Positions 1 through 6,050 of a stretch of DNA of 34,410 nucleotides are shown piece by piece. This DNA is from JBBIOU01 sp037443205. Its GTDB lineage: Bacteria > Bacteroidota > Bacteroidia > Flavobacteriales_D > UBA2798. The notes beneath the pieces were generated by a model. It saw only the letters and a list, made by a program, of their open reading frames with translations. It was not told where the DNA came from and searched no databases. Within the stretch, counting starts at the first letter, position 1. Every line of letters begins with the position of its first letter. The position numbers and the translations under genes were made by a program. The stretch covers positions 1 through 34,410 of the forward strand of contig JBBIOU010000030.1 in the NCBI GenBank assembly GCA_037443205.1. Reading direction: 5' to 3'.

Positions 1-766
1 CTGTGGCGCATATACTATCGTTGTTTCCTGCCTCTATCTCGGGTAGTTCGTAAACGCCAAAATCGTCAAAGTAGTAGTATGCCCAAGCACCATTATTATT
101 AATAACATTTGAGGTATCAGTCATTATTCCCGGCCTGAAGTTTCCGACAGTCATAAACTGCTCACCACCCTGTGCGGTAAAAATCTGTTTAAACAATACC
201 CAATTGGCGGTATCGGTAACAATATTAAGGTTTTCTACCTGCGGTATTACAGGAATGTAATTAAAGCCAATTTGAAACAATGTATCACTAGAAAAATGCG
301 CTCCAATACGGTTACATCCATTACGAGAAATATTCGCCAAATTATTATACCAACTCACACAATATTTTTTGTTAGGAACCAAATAAGTAATTAATTGCAC
401 TTCCACATACTCACGCCAAAAATTAGGATTGTTTGATTGAAAAATAGTCATGCCCGAATAAGCTTCTCCTGAATTAGAGTACTGATATCCACCAAAATTA
501 TAAGGAACAACCCCATTACAGATATGATATAGTTCAGTGCTTCCGCAATCACAATTTCCCCATGGAGGGAAGCAATTTATTGGCTGAAACCATGGAATTG
601 CACGACATATCTGTTCTCCTCCATTTCCAAATGGCAGGCATGTATCAATAACCTCAAAGCTTGGGTTCGGCACAAGATTTATTTGAGAAAACGAATGAGT
701 ATTAAATAAAAGGAGCAATAAGAGTATTCTTACTGCCACTTTTATTGTTATATGAAATCCTTTCAT
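1..766 (-). CDS. T9SS-sorted surface protein, copy C of tandem family (3' end cut by window)
   Basis: I read this frame directly. It starts MKGFHITIKVAVRILL, has a signal peptide ending near SFSQ, then INLVPNPSFEVIDTC, a Cys-rich lectin-like N-terminal region, and reaches FDDFGVYELPEIEAG before running off the edge about 255 codons in. It is the third member of a family with the proteins at 1129-2385 and 2764-4020, which continue for about 160 more residues with an Ig/PKD-like domain and a T9SS sorting tail; the same is expected here. Bases 1-70 match 3255-3324 with one difference. An in-frame ATG at 773-775 is an alternative start. It lies 20 bases after the small gene at 787-1125. The ligand is unknown; the N-terminal type suggests carbohydrate binding or adhesion. 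Confidence 0.85.
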   Translation of the reverse strand, partial: MKGFHITIKVAVRILLLLLLFNTHSFSQINLVPNPSFEVIDTCLPFGNGGEQICRAIPWFQPINCFPPWGNCDCGSTELYHICNGVVPYNFGGYQYSNSGEAYSGMTIFQSNNPNFWREYVEVQLITYLVPNKKYCVSWYNNLANISRNGCNRIGAHFSSDTLFQIGFNYIPVIPQVENLNIVTDTANWVLFKQIFTAQGGEQFMTVGNFRPGIMTDTSNVINNNGAWAYYYFDDFGVYELPEIEAGNNDSICAT

Positions 767-786
767 AATAAACATTATGACAGGAA

Positions 787-1125
787 CTATTTACTAATAA
801 CAAAAGGTCCGGCACGCACCGGAGCGTTATTTATATATACTCTATACAAATACATTCCCGAAACAAACGTGCTTAAATCTATCCTTCCTTCTTGTTGCTG
901 CACATTTATTTTTTCGGTGTGCATAGCTTCGCCAAGCATATTGTATATAATTAGTGTAGCATTTTCATTCTCACTAATATCTGTTTTGTACATTATAAAA
1001 TCTCCGGCTGGATTGGGATACATCACCCCTCCCTTGCCCTCCCTAAAAGGGGAGGGAATATTATTGCTATAAGCATTGCTTATTTGTACGTTTAGCATTA
1101 TTAAAAATACTGCAACTGTTTTCAT
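787..1125 (-). CDS. Miniature T9SS protein: signal peptide plus sorting domain only (copy 1)
   Basis: The 112-aa product has an N-terminal signal peptide (MKTVAVFLIMLNVQISNA), a short linker coded by a GC-rich palindromic repeat (IPSPFREGKGG), and then a complete type A T9SS C-terminal domain from about residue 35 (YPNPAGDF ... IIYNMLGEAMHTEKI ... DLSTFVSGMYLYRVY ... GPFVISK). There is no cargo domain between them. The ATG lies 3 bases after the stop of the 425-aa protein upstream, so translational coupling is likely. It is a clear paralogue of the 117-aa gene at 2406-2759, which has the same place after its own ~420-aa gene. It may be a functional small secreted protein or the remnant of a larger one; conservation in two copies argues for function. 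Confidence 0.8.
   Translation of the reverse strand: MKTVAVFLIMLNVQISNAYSNNIPSPFREGKGGVMYPNPAGDFIMYKTDISENENATLIIYNMLGEAMHTEKINVQQQEGRIDLSTFVSGMYLYRVYINNAPVRAGPFVISK
1026..1056. repeat. GC-rich REP-like inverted repeat inside small gene 1
   Basis: A run of CCCTCCC-type bases is followed by AAAA and GGGGAGGG, forming a short hairpin. It resembles the palindromic CCCTCTCC...GGAGAGGG repeats that I remember as scattered in Bacteroidota genomes. Here it lies in frame inside a coding region, giving the linker SPFREGKGG. A related element is at 2670-2698 in the paralogue. Confidence 0.55.
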
Positions 1126-1128
1126 TTT

Positions 1129-2385
1129 TTAGGTTTTTACAAATTTCCGTATTTCTTTTATTGCTGCATTTTGCAGTTTTAAAATATATACTCCGCTTGC
1201 TATATCGGCAATGTTTAGTTCTATTGTTTTTGTGCCCTTGTCAATAGTTTGTTTTAATACCAATCGTCCTCTGGCATCATATATATACAACATTATATCT
1301 TCTTGTAAAGACGAAAAATTAAGAGTAACCGTTGCTTGTCCGGGGTTTGGATAGATAGAAAAACTAAAGCCTGTATTTGGAGAATGCGTGGGATTAGCTA
1401 TGCTATCGCAAACATATACGGTAACACTATCTATTAAATCTATAATACAGGGCACAGTATTGCTTGTATCGGTTAAACCAAAATAATAGGTAGTGGTTTG
1501 TGTAGGCGATGCAATAGGATTTAGAACCGTTGTATCATTTAATCCTATAGCCGGCCACCAGCGGTATTGCAAACCGCTCCAACAGCCCGCACAACTGGCA
1601 CTTATTTGCACGCTGCCTCCTGTAGTGCATATACTATCATTATTACCCGCCTCTATTTCGGGTAACTCATACACGCCAAAGTCGTCAAAGAAGTAGTAGG
1701 CGTATCCGCAATTATTGGGCGTAGAAAAACAATTGTCATTTACTTGCTCTTTAGGTAAAAAGCAACCTGCTGTAATAAAATTTTCATTCCCAATAGCGGT
1801 ATAAATTCCTTTTATTAAAGTCCAGTTTAACGTATCAGTTATAATATTTCCGGTAGGATTTTGAACATGAGGAACAGCATTGTAAAATTCATAAGTATCG
1901 CCATAGTATAATAAACTATCAACAGAAAACAAAAGCTGTAAACAATCAGTTGCAACTGTAAAAAATTCTGAACGATTGGTATAAAAAAAAGAACAATATT
2001 TTTTATTAGAAATTAATGATTGAGTTAATGATATTTCTATATATTCTCGTGCAATATTAGAGTTTTTGAAAAAAACCCCCGCCCCCCCAAAACCGTTACC
2101 AGTACGAGGATATTGATATCCCGCTACTGTTTGTGGAGGCACACAACTAAGATTGCAAGCATGATAAAAATCTGACCCCCCATTTAATCCTGCTCCCCAC
2201 CAAATATTTGGTTGAAACCAAAATGTTGCCTCCGTAATATTTTGGTTGCAATCATTACAGGTGTTATAATTTTCAAAAGAAGGATTATTTACAAGATTAA
2301 CTTGAGAAAAGCTGAGATTATTAAACAAAAAGAGAATTAAGATTAATCTTAATTCTCTTTTCGCTATTAAACATCCTTTTTTCAT
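1129..2385 (-). CDS. T9SS-sorted surface protein, copy B (lectin-like N-terminus, Ig/PKD-like domain, sorting tail)
   Basis: The protein is 418 aa from the ATG at 2383-2385 (MKKGCLIAKRELRLILILF). An earlier ATG at 2404-2406 adds seven residues and overlaps the stop of the small gene before it (TAATG), but the later start gives a normal signal peptide ending at SFSQ. The mature part opens with VNLVNNPSFENYNTC, typical of Bacteroidota lectin-like or galactose-binding-like modules, and is rich in Cys and aromatic residues. An Ig/PKD-like domain follows (SICTTGGSVQIS ... PTQTTTYYFGLTD), then a type A T9SS tail (YPNPGQATVTLNF ... ASGVYILKLQ ... KFVKT). Expected fate is export across the outer membrane and attachment to or release from the surface. 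The C-terminal half is almost identical to copy A in DNA; the N-terminal half is not. Confidence 0.88.
   Translation of the reverse strand: MKKGCLIAKRELRLILILFLFNNLSFSQVNLVNNPSFENYNTCNDCNQNITEATFWFQPNIWWGAGLNGGSDFYHACNLSCVPPQTVAGYQYPRTGNGFGGAGVFFKNSNIAREYIEISLTQSLISNKKYCSFFYTNRSEFFTVATDCLQLLFSVDSLLYYGDTYEFYNAVPHVQNPTGNIITDTLNWTLIKGIYTAIGNENFITAGCFLPKEQVNDNCFSTPNNCGYAYYFFDDFGVYELPEIEAGNNDSICTTGGSVQISASCAGCWSGLQYRWWPAIGLNDTTVLNPIASPTQTTTYYFGLTDTSNTVPCIIDLIDSVTVYVCDSIANPTHSPNTGFSFSIYPNPGQATVTLNFSSLQEDIMLYIYDARGRLVLKQTIDKGTKTIELNIADIASGVYILKLQNAAIKEIRKFVKT
1401..1502. repeat. Near-identical direct repeat shared with 3036-3137
   Basis: These 102 bases, coding for part of the Ig/PKD-like domain of copy B, match 3036-3137 of copy A with one difference that I can find by eye. 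Flanking regions are far less alike, so this stretch was duplicated recently or is kept alike by gene conversion. Confidence 0.85.
2328..2361. promoter_or_regulatory. 34-bp perfect palindrome in the signal-peptide codons of copy B
   Basis: The 17-base left arm (2328-2344, AAAAGAGAATTAAGATT) is the exact reverse complement of the right arm (2345-2361). In the mRNA it spans nucleotides 25-58 after the A of the start codon. Weaker hairpins centred on the same nucleotide are found in copy A (3971-3988) and copy C (717-734). A role in translation or mRNA stability is inferred. Confidence 0.6.
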
Positions 2386-2405
2386 CACACACAGAATAAC
2401 AACCA

Positions 2406-2759
2406 TTATTTACTAATAACAAAAGGTCCGGCACGAACGGGAGCGTTATTTATATACACTTTATACAAATACATACCGGAAACAAATTCGCTTAAATCTA
2501 TTCTTCCTTCCTGCTGATGTACACTTATTTTTTCGGTATGTAGTGCTTCGCCCAACATATTGTATATAACCAACATCGCATTTTCGTTATCGCTTATTTC
2601 TGTGCGATACATAATAAAATCTCCCGCAGGGTTGGGATACAGAACAATTTTTAACTCTCCTTCTATCACCTCTCCCTTGCCCTCTCCACCGGAGAGGGTA
2701 AAAGAAAATGAACTTAGTGTGTTTAGCAGGATAATAAGTATGAGTATGTTTTTCTTCAT
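2406..2759 (-). CDS. Miniature T9SS protein: signal peptide plus sorting domain only (copy 2)
   Basis: The 117-aa product starts MKKNILILIILLNTLSSFSF, the same first 11 residues as the giant protease gene at 9216, though with different synonymous codons. A linker coded by a palindromic repeat follows (LSGGEGKGEVIEGE). From about residue 40 there is a full T9SS C-terminal domain (YPNPAGDFIMY ... VIYNMLGEALHTEKI ... SGMYLYKVY ... GPFVISK). It starts 4 bases after the stop of copy A and its stop overlaps an upstream ATG of copy B. It is about 80% identical to the small gene at 787-1125 over the tail. No cargo domain is present and its function is unknown. Confidence 0.8.
   Translation of the reverse strand: MKKNILILIILLNTLSSFSFTLSGGEGKGEVIEGELKIVLYPNPAGDFIMYRTEISDNENAMLVIYNMLGEALHTEKISVHQQEGRIDLSEFVSGMYLYKVYINNAPVRAGPFVISK
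2670..2698. repeat. GC-rich REP-like inverted repeat inside small gene 2
   Basis: CCCTCTCC (2680-2687) and GGAGAGGG (2691-2698) form an 8-bp perfect stem with a 3-base loop. A second partial arm lies just to the left. It sits in frame in the linker of the miniature T9SS protein and is related to the element at 1026-1056. Confidence 0.6.
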
Positions 2760-2763
2760 TTTT

Positions 2764-4020
2764 TCATGTTTTTACAAATTTTCTTATTTCTTTTATTTCT
2801 GCATTTTGCAGTTTTAACACGTACATTCCTGTTGCTAAATCAGCAATATTCAAATCCATTTTTTTTGTACCCTTAGCAATATTTTGATTTAAAACCAACC
2901 GCCCCCTTGCATCATAAATATACAACATTATATCTTCTTGTAAAGACGTTAAATTTAATGTAAGAGTTGCTTGCCCCGGGTTGGGATATAAATTAAAGGT
3001 AAATACACTATCTGCGGGTGGGGGCGGGTTAGCAATGCTATCGCAAACATATACGGTAACACTATCTATTAAATCTATAATACAGGGCACAGTATTGTTT
3101 GTATCGGTTAAACCAAAATAATAGGTAGTGGTTTGTGTGGGCGATGCTGTTGGATTTAAAATGGTAGTATCATTTAAACCAACAGAAGGCCACCAGCGGT
3201 ATTGCAAGCTCGGCCAGCAGCCAGTGCAATTGGCATTAAGCTGCACACTGCCTCCTGTGGCGCATATACTATCGTTGTTTCCTGCCTCTATCTCGGGTAG
3301 TTCGTAAACTCCAAAATCGTCAAAAAAATATGCACTATAAGCACAATTAGAAGGCGTGCTATAACAAATATGACTTACTTGTGTATAAGGCAAAAAACAA
3401 CCCACTGTCATAAATTTTTCTCCTCCCCCCGCGGTGTAAATTCCTTTTACTAAGCTCCAGTTTACGGTATCTGTAATTATAGTTTGCGATTTAATATGAC
3501 TTGGGGCGTTAATTATATCATAACTACCATATTGCTTTAATGTATCTATTGAAAAACTGATGCCAAGACAATCACATGATAATTGTGAATATGTTGCAAT
3601 TGTATAGACTGAATAAAAAAAAGCACAGTATTTTTTATCTGGCAGTAATGAGTTTATTAACTCTACCTCCATGTATTCTCTGCCATTATTTATGGTGTTA
3701 GGAATGTATATTATTATATGAGTTAAGCCATCGCCTGTTCTTGGGTATTGAAATCCGTTTCCAGTATTAGGAACAGAACCGTCACAAATGTGAAAATAAT
3801 TTGAACTTCCACCGCAGTTAATTGGCTCAGGATAATAAGGCTGAAACCAAGGTATTGCTCTACAAATATGACCGTACATAGATGAATTAGGGCAAGTATC
3901 ATAAACCTCAAAGCTTGGGTTAGGTACAAGATTTATTTGTGAAAACACATTGTTATTAAATAAAGCCATAAGTAAGATAATTCTTACTCGTGATTTTATT
4001 ATTAAATAAAACACTTTCAT
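2764..4020 (-). CDS. T9SS-sorted surface protein, copy A (lectin-like N-terminus, Ig/PKD-like domain, sorting tail)
   Basis: The 418-aa protein has a signal peptide (MKVFYLIIKSRVRIILLM ... NVFSQ), then INLVPNPSFEVYDTC, a Cys-rich N-terminal region to about residue 230, the shared FDDFGVYELPEIEAG linker, an Ig/PKD-like domain (SICATGGSVQLN ... PTQTTTYYFGLTD), a proline-rich hinge (PPPPADS) and a type A T9SS tail (YPNPGQATLTLNL ... ATGMYVLKLQ ... KFVKT). It is secreted and probably surface bound. The start is 26 bases after the stop of the frameshifted protease gene, so the whole minus-strand block may be one transcription unit. The ligand is unknown. Confidence 0.88.
   Translation of the reverse strand: MKVFYLIIKSRVRIILLMALFNNNVFSQINLVPNPSFEVYDTCPNSSMYGHICRAIPWFQPYYPEPINCGGSSNYFHICDGSVPNTGNGFQYPRTGDGLTHIIIYIPNTINNGREYMEVELINSLLPDKKYCAFFYSVYTIATYSQLSCDCLGISFSIDTLKQYGSYDIINAPSHIKSQTIITDTVNWSLVKGIYTAGGGEKFMTVGCFLPYTQVSHICYSTPSNCAYSAYFFDDFGVYELPEIEAGNNDSICATGGSVQLNANCTGCWPSLQYRWWPSVGLNDTTILNPTASPTQTTTYYFGLTDTNNTVPCIIDLIDSVTVYVCDSIANPPPPADSVFTFNLYPNPGQATLTLNLTSLQEDIMLYIYDARGRLVLNQNIAKGTKKMDLNIADLATGMYVLKLQNAEIKEIRKFVKT
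3036..3137. repeat. Partner of the near-identical repeat at 1401-1502
   Basis: It matches 1401-1502 with one mismatch over 102 bases. Further along the same gene, 3255-3324 matches 1-70 of the window with one mismatch. The three large paralogues thus share long homologous tracts in their 3' halves. Confidence 0.85.
3971..3988. promoter_or_regulatory. Hairpin in signal-peptide codons of copy A
   Basis: AGTAAGA and TCTTACT form a 7-bp perfect stem with a 4-base loop, at nucleotides 33-50 of the coding sequence. The hairpin of copy C (717-734) has the same offset, and the long palindrome of copy B has the same centre. One pair differs as G-C (A), U-A (B) and G-U (C), so pairing is kept while sequence changes. 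Confidence 0.45.
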
Positions 4021-4046
4021 AAAGCAACGCCTCTTAATCTCAACAA

Positions 4047-6050
4047 TTACTTATTGATAATTAACTTGCCTGCCTGTACTTGTTTTTGATTGAGCGTTAT
4101 TTTATAAAAATAAATACCCGAAGAAAAATTACTTAAATCAAATTGTTCTTCTGTTGTACCCGTAATCTGTTTCAAGATAACTGGTTTTCCCATCACATCA
4201 TAAATAACAATAGTTACGGTTTCACCTTCATTCAGCCATGTTTTATATATTACATAATCATTTGCAGGGTTAGGATATAATACGCCTTTGTAATTACCAT
4301 CTTCATCATTAATACTAATTTCATTTTCTTCTTCATGAGCCACTCTCTGCTCGGCACCCTCAAAATCATTAAAATCAAGCCCTAACATTACACGGGCGTC
4401 ATACACGGCTGTTCCGCAGATGTGTGGTTTTTGTTCGGCTATTTGGTAAAGCAACAAACTATCGTTTGGTTCAAACTCAAAAATATTTCTTGCCCATGTT
4501 TTCCAGTAAATTTCATACACTATTTTCTGGCTCGTTTCGGGGCAACGTGTGGGAGCAACTGCCATCAGCGAAGCGTAAGCTCCCAAAGTATCGCCTGCTT
4601 CTAATTTTTCAGTAAATTCATACAATCGCCCTATATTGGTGTTTGCCAAGCTATCTCTATAAGCAATAAATAAAGCATCATCGCTTGTTCCGGTAGTTAT
4701 ATAAGCGCTGTCTTGCTTAATCATTTGATAGGCTTTCATATCTATCATTTGTTCTGCATCACTATCCAAACCATCAAAAGGCGCCTGTTTGGTTATCATT
4801 TTTTTAACTATTAAATGAAAACAAGGAGGATTGGCACAACCGAATGTACAGTTGTAAGGGGCGTTAGGGACGATAAAATTTGTAACACTAACCAAAGCTG
4901 AAGTTGGTAGCATTTGTGTATTTTGATTAGGTAAAAAGGGTAAATTCGAACTTCTTGTGTACCATGTTGTAGTTGGACTTGTGCCTGTGCGTTCAGCTCC
5001 CAGCCAATTAGTAGAAATATTCCCCGGAATATTCCATTGGTTATCTTGTGCTATGCCACTTGGGTTGGGCATTCCTTGGTCGCCAATAAAGGTGTTGTTT
5101 AAAGAAACCCCTGTGCGGTTTTGGTATATTTTATTACAAGTTACAGTAAGCGGTCCGTTTGGCGTGCCATAAAAATTAAGCCCTTTGCCCAATCTGCGCA
5201 CTTCGTTTTCCTGCACATTGGTTCCCACACTGTTGGTTTCTACGCTTATGCCATACAGCACGTTGGTAAACGATGTAGTTGGGTTAGGCATTGCCTTTTG
5301 TATAAGGTTGTTATACACATTGGTTTTCGGGCAGTTTTCTACCTTAATACCAACCGATGTTATAGCAGGAACGGTGTTAGGGTAATAAATACCTGCCTGA
5401 TTGGTTCCAATGCTTGTAAATGCGGTGGTTTGGTCTTTAATTATTATGTTGTCGTAATTGGTTGTCCAAACCCCGTGTCGTACATTTTTAATGGTATTTT
5501 CGGCTATAAGCACATTATTGCTTGGTTGCACCGCATTTTGAACACGGATGCCATACCAACCCGATTGGTTAGGTAAATCGTTTATTAAATTATTTTTTAT
5601 TTGTATAGGATGAGCTTGGTTTTGCAACAAGTAAACAGCCGTTCCATTGCTTGTATTAAAGTTGCTCATTTTGTTTCGTAATACAGTAAATGAACTCAAT
5701 TTATTTGCCTGATAATATATACCCGCTTCAAAATTGGTAAACACATTATCGTGAATAATGCCGGGGAAATCTCCTGCATTAAAACGAGCATAAATACATT
5801 TAGAATAAATCAAACTTCCTAAAAATCCTGTTGTTACAATATTTGTAAAATTATTTTTCTGAATATCAAAACTTGATTTCCCGTCAATAAAAATACCGTT
5901 AGAACAATTTGTAAAATTGTTTTGGTGAGATGTTCCGGCAGGGTCTCCAACTGTAAGTCTGGAACTCTGCACCCATATTGGCCAGCCTATGGTAGGACAA
6001 GGTGTTGTGGGGGGGGAAAGTGGTAACACAATAAGGCGCTGTAATGTCAT
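4047..6050 (-). CDS. C-terminal part of frameshifted giant T9SS protein (beta-helix end, helical region, sorting domain)
   Basis: This 667-codon frame is not a separate gene. Its first ~14 residues (MTLQRLIVLPLSPP) overlap the upstream frame out of register; from TTPCPTIGW on it continues the right-handed beta-helix repeats of the protein at 5899-9216 (NNFTNCSNGIFIDG, NNLINDLPNQSGWYGIRV, ENTIKNVRHGVW). The beta-helix runs to about residue 370. A mostly helical stretch follows (about 430-580), then a type A T9SS tail from about 589 (LYPNPANDYVIY ... VIYDVMGKPVILKQI ... SGIYFYKI ... KLIINK). Removing one base of the G8 tract at 6009-6016 joins the two frames into 1722 codons. It would supply the sorting signal for the whole product. 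Confidence 0.85.
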   Translation of the reverse strand: MTLQRLIVLPLSPPTTPCPTIGWPIWVQSSRLTVGDPAGTSHQNNFTNCSNGIFIDGKSSFDIQKNNFTNIVTTGFLGSLIYSKCIYARFNAGDFPGIIHDNVFTNFEAGIYYQANKLSSFTVLRNKMSNFNTSNGTAVYLLQNQAHPIQIKNNLINDLPNQSGWYGIRVQNAVQPSNNVLIAENTIKNVRHGVWTTNYDNIIIKDQTTAFTSIGTNQAGIYYPNTVPAITSVGIKVENCPKTNVYNNLIQKAMPNPTTSFTNVLYGISVETNSVGTNVQENEVRRLGKGLNFYGTPNGPLTVTCNKIYQNRTGVSLNNTFIGDQGMPNPSGIAQDNQWNIPGNISTNWLGAERTGTSPTTTWYTRSSNLPFLPNQNTQMLPTSALVSVTNFIVPNAPYNCTFGCANPPCFHLIVKKMITKQAPFDGLDSDAEQMIDMKAYQMIKQDSAYITTGTSDDALFIAYRDSLANTNIGRLYEFTEKLEAGDTLGAYASLMAVAPTRCPETSQKIVYEIYWKTWARNIFEFEPNDSLLLYQIAEQKPHICGTAVYDARVMLGLDFNDFEGAEQRVAHEEENEISINDEDGNYKGVLYPNPANDYVIYKTWLNEGETVTIVIYDVMGKPVILKQITGTTEEQFDLSNFSSGIYFYKITLNQKQVQAGKLIINK

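Noticed and set aside
752..1072. 106-codon open frame on the plus strand
   Set aside because: Opposite to the small T9SS gene and the start of copy C, both well supported.
5121..5576. 151-codon open frame on the plus strand
   Set aside because: Antisense to beta-helix repeats of the giant T9SS gene; no recognisable domain and unusual composition.
4047..6050. Independent gene starting MTLQRLIVL
   Set aside because: The first 14 codons are the wrong frame of a region already coding on the same strand; no signal peptide although a T9SS tail needs one.
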